Origin: Lutispora thermophila DSM 19022
GTDB lineage: Bacteria; Bacillota; Clostridia; Lutisporales; Lutisporaceae
Length of the DNA: 64,000 bases
Reading direction: 5' to 3'
Assembly (NCBI RefSeq): GCF_900142105.1
Contig: NZ_FQZS01000015.1
Span: forward strand, 43,325 to 107,324
The notes under the pieces were generated by a model. That model searched no databases, was not told where the DNA came from, and worked only from the letters and a program-made list of their open reading frames with translations. Below, in pieces: positions 1 through 8,832 of this stretch (positions within the stretch are counted from its first letter, which is position 1; each line of letters begins with the position of its first letter). A program made the translations under genes and the position numbers.

Positions 1-744
1 GCTGATGTCATAGGTACCAATATTATGGTGAAAGATGAGGAAGGTCACAATAAATTTGAGTTCCACAATGGTCCTGTTTTTTCTCATCTGGTATTGGCAG
101 ATGAAATAAACAGGGCAACACCAAAGACTCAGTCAGCTCTTTTGGAAGCCATGCAGGAAGCTACGGTAACAGCCTTCAAAACCAGTTACAAACTTCCTAG
201 TCCATTTATGGTAATGGCTACGCAAAACCCTATAGAGATGGAAGGCACGTATCCTTTACCGGAAGCCCAGTTGGACAGGTTTTTATTCAAAATTGATGTG
301 AAATTCCCAAACCTGTCAGAGCTAAAGGATATTGTAACTCTCACCACCTCCAGCGTAGAAGCTGATGTCAAGAAGGCTGCTGATGGAGAAAAGATACTGG
401 CCATAAGGGAAATAGCAAAAGCTATTCCCATAGCCCAGCCTGTGCTGACATATGCCTTGAAGGCGGTAATGTATACCCATCCGGAAAATGTTGATTCTCC
501 TGATATTGCAAAGAAATATATAAGATTCGGTGCAAGTCCAAGAGCTGCCCAGTCCATTGTGAATTCTGCAAGGGTGAGGGCATTGCTGGAAGGAAGATAT
601 AATGTATCCTTTGATGATATACAGTATGTGGCCTATCCAGCGCTTAGGCACAGGATATTCATGAATTACGAAGGCATAGCCGAGGGCATGGATGTGGATG
701 TTCTGATAAAGGAAATTCTCCATATGGCAGAGGAGCAAATATAG
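1..744 (+). CDS. MoxR-family AAA+ ATPase, 5' end outside window
   Basis: The reading frame is open from base 1, so the gene is cut by the window edge; the first internal ATG is at 25. About 247 residues are visible of a family usually 310-330 long. The Walker A loop must lie upstream. Visible are the Walker B region (LADEINRA), the sensor segment ATQNPIEMEGTY and PEAQLDRF, all typical of MoxR, followed by the C-terminal lid. MoxR ATPases act as chaperones for VWA-domain partners, and the next three genes code for a DUF58 protein and two VWA proteins, so this is the ATPase of that complex. The DUF58 gene begins 3 bases after the stop, which indicates one transcript. Confidence 0.93.
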   Translation, partial: ADVIGTNIMVKDEEGHNKFEFHNGPVFSHLVLADEINRATPKTQSALLEAMQEATVTAFKTSYKLPSPFMVMATQNPIEMEGTYPLPEAQLDRFLFKIDVKFPNLSELKDIVTLTTSSVEADVKKAADGEKILAIREIAKAIPIAQPVLTYALKAVMYTHPENVDSPDIAKKYIRFGASPRAAQSIVNSARVRALLEGRYNVSFDDIQYVAYPALRHRIFMNYEGIAEGMDVDVLIKEILHMAEEQI

Positions 745-746
745 AT

Positions 747-1622
747 ATGGGAAATGGCATATTTGAGCCCGAATTTCTAAAAAGGCTTGAGAGATTGTCT
801 CTTAACATGGAGAAGCTTACAGGTGCCGGAAGCGGTGGATTGCGAAAATCCAAAGCCAAAGGCAGTTCTGTGGAATTTTCTGATTTCAGAGAATATAGCT
901 ATGGTGATGATTTAAGGCGAGTGGACTGGAATGCCTATGGCAGATTTGAAAAGCTTTTTGTGAAGCTTTTTATGGAGGAAAGGGAAGCCATGGTGAATAT
1001 ATTCGTGGATTGCAGCAGATCCATGGATTTTGGAACTCCAAAAAAGTCGGTGATGGGTATTCAACTGGCAGCAGCCGTAGCATTTTTGGCATTGAACAAT
1101 ATGGACAGGCTATGCATAAACTTGCTTAAAAAAGATGCTATGGTCAGTTCAAATGTATTGGGAGGGAAGGGCCAGTTTGATATATGTGCTTCTTTTTTAG
1201 ATAATGTTGGATTTGAAGGAACAACGAACATGGATAAGGCCATCAAGTTGAAAAAATTCGGTGGCAGAGGTTTATCCCTGGTGATTTCCGATTTCTTCAT
1301 CCAGGGATCTTTGGAAGATTTAATGAAATATCTCATGTTTTATAAGCAAGATATTGTATTTTTGCATATTCTCTCCCCTCAAGAGATGAATCCGGAGCTT
1401 CATGGGCAAGTGAGGCTTAAGGACAGCGAGACAGGAGAAATGGTGGATGTGGATATTACTCCTTCCATTAATGATAAATACCAGAAAACATTAAAGGACT
1501 TCAAAGCCAGTCTTAAAGAATTGACTAAAAAATACGGAGGAACCTATGTAACCATAAGTTCCGCTGATAGCTTGGAGAAGATATTGTTTGAAGATATGAT
1601 TGCAACCCAGATTATAAAGTAG
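747..1622 (+). CDS. DUF58 domain protein (VWA-like fold), MoxR partner
   Basis: A 291-residue soluble protein. It carries the DUF58 signature RVDWNAYGRF (about residues 58-67) followed by DCSRSM (about 88-93), a metal-site-like DxSxS motif of a von Willebrand A fold. DUF58 proteins are routinely encoded beside MoxR ATPases and are thought to be their clients or adaptors; the exact function is not established. The ATG at 747 lies 2 bases after the moxR stop, and the downstream VWA gene begins 11 bases after this stop, so translation is probably coupled along the operon. No membrane segment is evident. Confidence 0.9.
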   Translation: MGNGIFEPEFLKRLERLSLNMEKLTGAGSGGLRKSKAKGSSVEFSDFREYSYGDDLRRVDWNAYGRFEKLFVKLFMEEREAMVNIFVDCSRSMDFGTPKKSVMGIQLAAAVAFLALNNMDRLCINLLKKDAMVSSNVLGGKGQFDICASFLDNVGFEGTTNMDKAIKLKKFGGRGLSLVISDFFIQGSLEDLMKYLMFYKQDIVFLHILSPQEMNPELHGQVRLKDSETGEMVDVDITPSINDKYQKTLKDFKASLKELTKKYGGTYVTISSADSLEKILFEDMIATQIIK

Positions 1623-1633
1623 GAGTGTTTCCT

Positions 1634-3436
1634 ATGGGATTTAACAACCCTTACGCCTTGGGGTTACTGCCTCTTTTGGGTCTGATAATCCTCATGTATA
1701 TGTTGAAGCAACAGCATGAAGAGATGGAAATATCAAGTCTTTATCTTTGGAATAAGGTATTATCCCAATCAGAGGTAAAAAAACCCTGGCAAAAGCTTAA
1801 AAACAATATATTGATGCTCATGCAGCTTATGGCTGCCTTTCTTATAATCATGGCCTTGGCAAATCCATTTATTACAAAGGGAAAGACTTTAGGTGGCAAT
1901 GTAATAATTGTTATTGACAGAAGCGGCAGCATGAATGCTTACCATGAAGGCAGAACAAGGCTGGACATAGCTAAGGCCATGGCCCAGAAGGCTATAAATG
2001 AATCAGGCAAATCATCCGTTTTTACCCTGATTTCTGTAGATAAAACTGCCAAAGTGGAATTTAGCGGCGTAACAGATAAAAATGAAGCTATAAAAGCTGT
2101 AGAAGCCATAGAAAAGACTAACATGTCCGGGAGCGTAAAAGAAAATCTTTCTCTTATTAAGGCTGTATATAGGCAGTTTGAATCAGCAAATGTGCTTATA
2201 TATACAGATGAGGAAATGGAATTGGATGATATGAAAGGAGAAGTCATAGCCCTTGGTGGCTATGGTTCCAATGTGGGTATAGGCCATATATCTTACAGTG
2301 AGGATGGAGATGCATATACAGTTTTGGTTAGAGTGAAAAGCACCAGTCAGGAACCTGAGAATAGGGAATTGGCTCTTTATGGGGATGATAAGCTTTTGGC
2401 TCTTAAGGATGTGAAATTGGCTCCAGGGGAATCTTCAAGCCTTTTATTTGACGGTATCCGTAGAGGATATAGATATATCTGGGCTGAGCTTACAGAAGAG
2501 GATGCTTTGCAGGAGGATAATAGAGCTTACCTGGTATTGAATAGCACAGAAAAAAAATCAGTGTTGCTTTTTTCGAAAAAGAATGTTTTTGTTGAGAAGG
2601 CATTGAGTTCCATCGAGGGTCTGGAAGTGTACAAGACTGATGATGTAAGTATAAGGCCTGAGGGTTATGATCTATATATATTCGATGGAATTACACCTAC
2701 AAGCTTTCCCAATGATGGTTCTCTGTTTTTTATAAATCCAGATGAAAGTAATCCCTATTTTAAATCTGGAAAAACCATAGAAGGCGGCAGAGCAGACATG
2801 TTAAACCATGATTTAAACAGGAATATTGATGGATTTAGCTTCTATATAAGCAAAATAAAAAATATGGAAAGACCTTATTGGGCCGATGCCCTCATACAGG
2901 TAGGAAATAATACAGTTGCAGGAGCTGGTATTTATGGAGGAAAGAAAATAGCCTATATGGCTTTTGATATACATGACAGCGATTTTCCATTGGATGCTTC
3001 TTTTCCCATCTTCATGTATAATATGGCTACATATCTCACTGATATGGAGGAGCAGGGAAAGAATTTTTATTTCAGCGGAGAGACAATTCCTTTGAATTTT
3101 ATCAGCAGTATCCAAGGAACAGAGATGGAGCATCCTGATGGCAAGAAGACAAGTATCAGTGAAGATCTTTTGGATTATGGGTACAGTGACACCAATTCAA
3201 TAGGAATTTATAAGCTTTCATACAAAAAGGATGATAATGCAGGGGAAAAAATATTTGCAGTGAACTTTCCGCCGGAAGAAGGGAATAAGGCATTTCAAGG
3301 CCAATGGGAAGGTGAAAAGGAAACAGGAAATGGGAGAGGTTATACACTGATGGGAATGAATCTTCAAATTCCAATAATAATATTTGTGCTTCTTTTACTT
3401 GCAGCAGAATGGATGGTGTATATTCGTGGGATTTGA
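1634..3436 (+). CDS. BatA-like membrane VWA protein
   Basis: The start is placed at ATG 1634 because AGGAG (1621-1625) sits 8 bases upstream; a GTG at 1625 overlaps that ribosome site and is unlikely. The 600-residue product has an N-terminal BatA-type region with two membrane segments (about 8-22 and 58-78). A VWA domain begins at VIIVIDRSGSM (about 91-101), a good MIDAS motif. A long extracytoplasmic-looking middle follows, then a C-terminal membrane helix ending near IRGI. Such proteins are assembled with MoxR and DUF58 partners in Bat-type complexes in the cell envelope. The role here (envelope stress or sporulation-related) is unknown. Confidence 0.85.
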   Translation: MGFNNPYALGLLPLLGLIILMYMLKQQHEEMEISSLYLWNKVLSQSEVKKPWQKLKNNILMLMQLMAAFLIIMALANPFITKGKTLGGNVIIVIDRSGSMNAYHEGRTRLDIAKAMAQKAINESGKSSVFTLISVDKTAKVEFSGVTDKNEAIKAVEAIEKTNMSGSVKENLSLIKAVYRQFESANVLIYTDEEMELDDMKGEVIALGGYGSNVGIGHISYSEDGDAYTVLVRVKSTSQEPENRELALYGDDKLLALKDVKLAPGESSSLLFDGIRRGYRYIWAELTEEDALQEDNRAYLVLNSTEKKSVLLFSKKNVFVEKALSSIEGLEVYKTDDVSIRPEGYDLYIFDGITPTSFPNDGSLFFINPDESNPYFKSGKTIEGGRADMLNHDLNRNIDGFSFYISKIKNMERPYWADALIQVGNNTVAGAGIYGGKKIAYMAFDIHDSDFPLDASFPIFMYNMATYLTDMEEQGKNFYFSGETIPLNFISSIQGTEMEHPDGKKTSISEDLLDYGYSDTNSIGIYKLSYKKDDNAGEKIFAVNFPPEEGNKAFQGQWEGEKETGNGRGYTLMGMNLQIPIIIFVLLLLAAEWMVYIRGI

Positions 3437-6200
3437 TATTGGAAAGCCTGTATATTTGCTGCTCATATTGGCTGTGGATGTCATGCTTTTTCTGACTACA
3501 AAGAACTTGAGAGCCAGGGCTGGAGGTAAGAAGGCAGTTATTCTTGCTGCCAGATTTTTTACATGTTTCTTTCTCATACTTGCGTTATCAGAACTTGGAA
3601 TAGTCTGGACCGTGGAGGAGACCTCCACCATATTTTTGCTGGATGCTTCCGACAGCATGGCAGCATATAGAAAAGATGTAGAGAGCTTCATGAAGGAAGC
3701 TTTGGATCTCATGAAGGATAAAGATAAGGCAGCAGTAATTTCCTTTGGTGAAGAGCCTGTAATGGAAAGTTTTCTTGCTCAACAGCCTGTTTTTGAACAG
3801 ATAGGCAAGATAGACGGCAGTAAGTACACCAATATTGAGAAAGCCTTGAATGCCGCAGTATCAGTGCTTCCTGAAAGCAGCAGAAAAAGAATAGTCATCA
3901 TAACCGACGGGGAAGAAAACGAAGGGAACAGCAGCAATATAGCAGGAGTTCTCAAAGATAAAGCAGTGGACCTGAAGGTTATGAAGATTCAAAGGGAAAA
4001 AGGCAATGAAGTGGCTGCAATAAGCCTTACAGCGCCCCAAACCCTGAATTTGGGAGAAGAGTTTAATATATCAGTTAATATAAAGAGCAATGTTAATACT
4101 TTAGCCAAATTGACATTGTTTGACGGCAGTCAGAAGGCAGCGGAGGAAAATATAGAACTGACAAAGGGAGAAAACAGATTTGTTTTCAAAGATATTGCTG
4201 ATACAAGAGGCTTTAAAACTTACAGGGCAGTGGTGGAGGCTGATTTGGACACAGAGATGAGGAACAATGAAGCTTCAGCCTTTATAAATGTTTTGGATAA
4301 ACCTATGATACTGCTCCTGGAAGACAAAGAGGGAGAAGGGAATGAGATAGCTAAAATTCTTGATGGTGCCAAAACAGATTATAAGAGGCTTAGTGCCAAA
4401 TCCGCTCCGTCGGATTTGCAATCACTGGCCCAATACAAGACTATTATATTGGCCAATGTATCTGCGGAGAATCTTAGCGATGGATTTCTTAAAGCTTTAG
4501 AGCCATATGTGAGAGATTTGGGCGGAGGACTAGTTGCAACGGGAGGCGATGATTCTTTCGCACTGGGAGGATATTTCAAAACCTCTTTGGAAAAGGTCCT
4601 GCCTGTAAACATGGAACTTAAAGGCAAAAAGGCCATCCCAGATATGTCTATTTTTGTTGTGATAGATAAATCCGGTAGTATGGCAAGTGTAAGTGGTGGG
4701 ATAACTAAATTGGATTTGGCAAAGGAAGCTGCCGCCAGGGTTCTTGACTCTCTTAGAGATAATGATGATATAGGCGTTCTGGCCTTTGATAATGCCCAAT
4801 ATTGGGTGGTACAGCCTCAAAAACCTGGAGACAGGGAAGCCTTGAGAAGTGATATTGGAACCATAACCCAAGGTGGGGGGACCAGCATATTGCCTGCTTT
4901 GGAGGAAGCCGTAGACAAGATGAAGAACCAAACCAGCAAGATAAAGCACATAATACTTCTGACAGACGGTCAGGCAGAAAATACGGGCTATGATAAGCTG
5001 CTGGAGGAGGCTAAAAATGTAGGCATAACCATTTCAACAGTGGCAGCAGGCTATGATGCGGATATACAGCTTTTGGAATATATAGCTCAGGAAGCCGGAG
5101 GAAGATTCTATGTAACGGATCAGTATACCAATATACCTACAATTTTTGCTAAGGAAACCTTTATGGTTGCCAGAGCCTATTTGAATAACAGAGAGTTTGC
5201 TCCCAGGCTGGTAAGCATGCATTCTGTGCTAGAGGGTGTTGCAGAGGGTGGCATGCCTAACTTGATGGGCTATATAGCTTCAAGCCCTAAGGATTCAGCC
5301 AGGGTCATATTGGAAAGTGACGAGGGAGATCCAATATTGACCATATGGCAGTATGGATTGGGAAAGACTGTGGCCTGGAATTCAGATATGAAGGGTACTT
5401 GGAGTAAAAATTATGTAAACTGGGATAAAAATTCTGTATTATGGAACAACCTAATCAATTGGACCATAGAAAACTACTCTACGGAAGATTTGGAGATAAG
5501 TGCAAGGATTCAGGGTGGCTATGGAGAGATAAGCGCTGTACAGAAAAACAGCAATGAAACCATAGATACAAGGGCAGTTATTACCACCCCATCACTGGGG
5601 AAAATAGAAGTGGATTTGAATCCAGAAGCGCCGGGAAGATATAAAGGTAGCTTCAGGATAGATGATACTGGAGCTTATATAATAAAGGTGACCCAGAGCA
5701 AATATGGAGAGGTTCAAAGAGCTGTCAACACCGGAATATCTGTTCAATATTCTCCCGAGTATTCAATGGATGCCAACAGCCATAAGCTTGAGAGACTTGT
5801 AATTGAGTCAGGAGGCAAATATATTAAAGATGCAAAAGAAGTATTTGAAGGTACCCTAGCGCCGGTAAAAGGAAGAGTGGATTTGACTTCACCACTGTTA
5901 TTATTGGCATTGTTGGCATTCCTTCTGGACATAGCTGTGAGACGGCTTAAGCTGCCAATGGATAAGATAGTTGAATTATTTAATGGTATTTGTTCCAGGG
6001 TAGGGAAAATGAAGACGGGTAATGTTAATAAATCAGAGCATCCCAAAAGTGATGAGGCTATGCAGCAAAAGCCAGAAAAAAATATTGAAGAAAAGAAACA
6101 TTCTGTGGAAGGGAAAAAAGAAAAGCAATCAAAGGATAAAAAGAAAGCTTCAACTGGTACATTGAATACTGAAGCCTTATTGAAAAGAAAGAGGAAGTAG
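3426..6200 (+). CDS. Large membrane protein with two VWA domains and a glutamine-amidotransferase-like region
   Basis: About 924 residues from GTG 3426, overlapping the previous gene by 11 bases; a more upstream TTG (3384) is possible but has no ribosome site. Two membrane helices (about 5-25 and 37-57) precede a first VWA segment (FLLDASDSM, about 70-78). A middle region resembles the class I amidotransferase-like fold of COG5426 proteins. A second VWA domain starts at FVVIDKSGSM (about 409-418), and a third membrane helix lies near 823-838. The last 70 residues are a lysine-rich, low-complexity, probably cytoplasmic tail. It ends the MoxR-DUF58-VWA operon. The function is inferred only from family and context. 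The start codon is the least certain part. Confidence 0.8.
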   Translation: MGFDIGKPVYLLLILAVDVMLFLTTKNLRARAGGKKAVILAARFFTCFFLILALSELGIVWTVEETSTIFLLDASDSMAAYRKDVESFMKEALDLMKDKDKAAVISFGEEPVMESFLAQQPVFEQIGKIDGSKYTNIEKALNAAVSVLPESSRKRIVIITDGEENEGNSSNIAGVLKDKAVDLKVMKIQREKGNEVAAISLTAPQTLNLGEEFNISVNIKSNVNTLAKLTLFDGSQKAAEENIELTKGENRFVFKDIADTRGFKTYRAVVEADLDTEMRNNEASAFINVLDKPMILLLEDKEGEGNEIAKILDGAKTDYKRLSAKSAPSDLQSLAQYKTIILANVSAENLSDGFLKALEPYVRDLGGGLVATGGDDSFALGGYFKTSLEKVLPVNMELKGKKAIPDMSIFVVIDKSGSMASVSGGITKLDLAKEAAARVLDSLRDNDDIGVLAFDNAQYWVVQPQKPGDREALRSDIGTITQGGGTSILPALEEAVDKMKNQTSKIKHIILLTDGQAENTGYDKLLEEAKNVGITISTVAAGYDADIQLLEYIAQEAGGRFYVTDQYTNIPTIFAKETFMVARAYLNNREFAPRLVSMHSVLEGVAEGGMPNLMGYIASSPKDSARVILESDEGDPILTIWQYGLGKTVAWNSDMKGTWSKNYVNWDKNSVLWNNLINWTIENYSTEDLEISARIQGGYGEISAVQKNSNETIDTRAVITTPSLGKIEVDLNPEAPGRYKGSFRIDDTGAYIIKVTQSKYGEVQRAVNTGISVQYSPEYSMDANSHKLERLVIESGGKYIKDAKEVFEGTLAPVKGRVDLTSPLLLLALLAFLLDIAVRRLKLPMDKIVELFNGICSRVGKMKTGNVNKSEHPKSDEAMQQKPEKNIEEKKHSVEGKKEKQSKDKKKASTGTLNTEALLKRKRK

Positions 6201-6202
6201 GC

Positions 6203-6440
6203 CTGGAGAAAATTATACAAAAAGAAAATTTTTATATAGGTATGAGCAGCAAGCTTCGGGTAGGAACCATAAAGGAAACTTTGAAGGAAAAAGGCATAGA
6301 TGAAGATAATTATTGAAAAAATATATGCTCATATAGGCTTGAAGACTGGAGCTGAAATACATGAAAAGATAGCAGTATGCATTGCAGGAGAGCTTATACA
6401 GGTAAAAAACAATGAAAAATTTGAAAGCAGCTACATCTAA
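6203..6440 (+). pseudogene. Relic of an XdhC/CoxI-family protein (C-terminal part, frameshifted)
   Basis: No intact gene lies here. One frame (from 6203) reads FYIGMSSKLR and then GTIKETLKEKGIDED before a stop at about 6314. The next base shifts into a second frame, which continues as EKIYAHIGLKTGAEIHEKIA up to 6440. Together they match the C-terminal pattern of XdhC/CoxI proteins, which help insert molybdenum cofactor: a YIGMxGSxRK segment, then HAPIGLDIGAETPEEIA. The N-terminal part is absent and at least one frameshift is needed, so this is read as a decayed fragment behind the VWA operon. A sequencing indel could account for the frameshift but not for the missing N-terminus. Confidence 0.55.
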
Positions 6441-6571
6441 AAATACCCGAAGACATACTGACAAATGATATTGTCGAGACGGCAAAGGTATTGGCAACTA
6501 TAATATCAAAAATAGTTACAAGAAAGAAAATGGCAGATATTGTGGTAGGTTTGGGATTAGATTTAAAGTAG
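6441..6571 (+). other. Short unidentified coding remnant before aroE
   Basis: After the XdhC-like relic, the first frame reopens and reads IPEDILTNDIVETAKVL, then ADIVVGLGLDLK, ending at a TAG (6569-6571). It has no start codon or ribosome site of its own. The composition looks like former coding sequence, possibly the tail of the same decayed gene after a second indel. No family is recognised. It ends directly before the aroE ribosome site. Confidence 0.3.
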
Positions 6572-6586
6572 AGGGGGAACTATATA

Positions 6587-7456
6587 ATGAGGAGAGTGGA
6601 TTCAAAAACAAAGTACATAGGGTTACTGGGTTATCCATTGGGGCATAGCATTTCACCAATTATGCAGAATGCAGCCTTTGAGAATAAGAACATGAACAAC
6701 TTGTACATACCCATTGAAGTGAGGAAAGAGGATTTAGGGCAAGTAGTCAGAGCAATGCCCAAGATGAACTTTAGAGGATTTAATGTGACCATACCTCATA
6801 AGATAGAAGTGATGAGTTATCTGGATGAGATAGATGATCTGGCAAAATCCATAGGTGCTGTCAACACAGTTTTGATTAAGGATGGAAGATTAAAAGGATA
6901 TAATACTGATGGAATAGGATTCCTTCGCTCTTTAGGGTATGAGTTAAAACTAAGTGTTGATGGCAAGAATATATTCATCCTTGGAAGTGGTGGTGCAGCC
7001 AGAGCAATTTCCATGACATTGGCCATGAATATGGCAAATAGGTTATATATCTGTAACAGGACCTATGAAAAGGCGGAGAGCTTAGTGAAGGATATAAACA
7101 GCAAATACGGAAATGTGGCTGTTGCTATTCCATTGGTAGAAGAGAAAATGGAAGAAGCCATAAAAGATGCAGAGATTCTTATAAATACCACCAGTGTAGG
7201 AACATATCCTGATGTTGATGATATACCGATAAATAAAGCACTGTTGCATAGCAAGCTTGCCGTATGCGATGTGGTATATAATCCTAGGAAGACAAAGCTG
7301 CTGCAGGAGGCTGAGAAACTAGGCTGCAAAACCATGTCAGGCCTTGGCATGCTGATTTATCAAGGTGAAGAAGCCTTTGAGATTTGGACAGGAGTTAAAG
7401 CACCCGTTGAAACTATGTTTGAAGCTGCTGAAGCTTTTTTTAATCATTCAGCTTAG
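6587..7456 (+). CDS. aroE: Shikimate dehydrogenase (NADP+)
   Basis: Reduces 3-dehydroshikimate to shikimate in aromatic amino-acid synthesis, in the cytoplasm. The 289-residue length is normal. Visible motifs: substrate-binding GHSISP (19-24); NVTIPHK (66-72) with the catalytic lysine 72; GAVNTV; GYNTDG (104-109) with the catalytic aspartate 108; the dinucleotide loop GSGGAARA (133-140); and NRTYEKA, the NADP-side motif. Start ATG 6587 follows AGAGGGGG at 6570-6577. It stands alone: decayed DNA upstream and a convergent hydrolase gene downstream. Confidence 0.95.
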   Translation: MRRVDSKTKYIGLLGYPLGHSISPIMQNAAFENKNMNNLYIPIEVRKEDLGQVVRAMPKMNFRGFNVTIPHKIEVMSYLDEIDDLAKSIGAVNTVLIKDGRLKGYNTDGIGFLRSLGYELKLSVDGKNIFILGSGGAARAISMTLAMNMANRLYICNRTYEKAESLVKDINSKYGNVAVAIPLVEEKMEEAIKDAEILINTTSVGTYPDVDDIPINKALLHSKLAVCDVVYNPRKTKLLQEAEKLGCKTMSGLGMLIYQGEEAFEIWTGVKAPVETMFEAAEAFFNHSA

Positions 7457-7572
7457 CTTATAAAACAATCATGCATAGATTTTCTTATGGGAAATGAGGA
7501 AACACAATTTCATATTTAAGCAGTGTGAATATGATGCTTCTTGTCCCATTGATATGCTGTTTGCAATTGCTT

Positions 7573-7615
7573 ATGCATCGATTAAGTCTCTTTTAGGAAG
7601 ACTTAATCAATGCAT
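7573..7615. terminator. 17-bp inverted repeat between convergent genes
   Basis: Arms 7573-7589 and 7599-7615 pair over 17 bases with one mismatch around a 9-base loop. It lies between aroE (rightward) and the leftward hydrolase operon, as expected of a shared terminator, but neither side has a proper T-tract. The segment TGCATAGATTT beside it also occurs at about 7472-7482. Confidence 0.45.
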
Positions 7616-7671
7616 AGATTTCCATCAAGGATACTCTATTCATGTCTCTTTTCATTTTTTCAGTTAATGTA

Positions 7672-8832
7672 TCAATAATTACTGTTGTAATATTGCTTAA
7701 GCCAATCAACAATAAAATCCAATACCAGCTCTATATTTCCAACTTGGCAGTGATTCGATGCATGTTCTTCTCTCGTAAAGATTCGCCCGGTAATGCTGCG
7801 TGCATTGGTAAGGGCTCTAATCTGTCGTCCATACATTCTCAAAGGTATGATATGATCCTCAGCACCGGCTAAAATCAACACATCTTGTGTAACATTTTGA
7901 GAAACCTGTTTCGTACATTTATAATTTTTCAGCGTTTTTAGATATTCAAAAGGAGTTTCGACTCCATATACGTACATCATCTGATTATAGATCCATCTCT
8001 CCATTTCATTTTTTTGCATAAGTTTTTTAGCTGCATAGTTTATCAGTGCTTTTGCATTCATTGATACAAGTCCATTCATGATGTGATACTTAAGCATTCC
8101 GTCTCTTCCCATAACACATTCATAAAAATCATATACCACGTCCCAGGCTATGACACGTTTGACCCTTTTTTCGTATGCAGCAGCACGGAGGGCAAAATAG
8201 CCACCCAATGATATGCCTATTAGAGTCACATCATTTAAGTTGAAATAATCAATAATGGCTTTTGTAGGCTTTTCCCATTCATGGGTCATTTTTAGGTTGT
8301 ATTTATGCAAGGATTCTCCTTGTCCAGGGCCTTCAAACATGATTACATCATAGCCTTTATCTAAAAAAAGCCGTACTGAAAGGTAAAACTCTTCAACATA
8401 TGAATCACCGCCGCCATGAACAACAATTGATCCTTTATATAAGTCATTACTTTTAATCTGTATAGCTTTTAAATAACCGCCCTCATATTTTATTTCATGG
8501 CGATGAATTCTATCCTTTTCCAATGCCTGATAAAAAAGTTTTATAAACTTATCAAATAGCCGTTTTTTTTCTTCCAGGTTATCAAAGCAAAAGAATTCGG
8601 CAAATCTATAATAAAAGGCGGAATTCAATATTCGTCCTTCCTTGAGGGCTTTTTCTGCCAATGCTGTCATTATGTCCTTGACATCCTCATATTTGTGAAT
8701 ATTTTGAGCAGCTTTCATCATTTCTTCCATAGGGCATTGGTTAATCAGCGCTCTGTTAAATTGAAAATTCAATCCCACGTCATCATGGAAATGGTAGTAT
8801 CCAACAGGCATTTTAAATTGTAACTTTTCCAT
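7672..8832 (-). CDS. Alpha/beta hydrolase (esterase/peptidase-like), second gene of TetR-controlled pair
   Basis: A 386-residue cytoplasmic enzyme with an N-terminal helical cap and a C-terminal alpha/beta-hydrolase fold. The nucleophile elbow is GISLGGY (Ser208), with an oxyanion-type HGGGDSY at 139-145. The acid is probably Asp326 in AGAEDH and the base a histidine in EEHASNHCQ (355-362). The layout resembles the FrsA/DUF1100 and dihydroxypseudooxynicotine-hydrolase-like group; the substrate is unknown. Its start overlaps the end of the upstream hydrolase by 20 bases with GAGG at 8842-8845, so the two are translationally coupled. It is probably induced by the ligand of the neighbouring TetR protein. 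Confidence 0.85.
   Translation of the reverse strand: MEKLQFKMPVGYYHFHDDVGLNFQFNRALINQCPMEEMMKAAQNIHKYEDVKDIMTALAEKALKEGRILNSAFYYRFAEFFCFDNLEEKKRLFDKFIKLFYQALEKDRIHRHEIKYEGGYLKAIQIKSNDLYKGSIVVHGGGDSYVEEFYLSVRLFLDKGYDVIMFEGPGQGESLHKYNLKMTHEWEKPTKAIIDYFNLNDVTLIGISLGGYFALRAAAYEKRVKRVIAWDVVYDFYECVMGRDGMLKYHIMNGLVSMNAKALINYAAKKLMQKNEMERWIYNQMMYVYGVETPFEYLKTLKNYKCTKQVSQNVTQDVLILAGAEDHIIPLRMYGRQIRALTNARSITGRIFTREEHASNHCQVGNIELVLDFIVDWLKQYYNSNY

Noticed and set aside
1..744. MoxR gene as a truncated pseudogene
   Set aside because: The frame is open to the first base of the window and reads as normal MoxR, so it is simply cut by the window edge.
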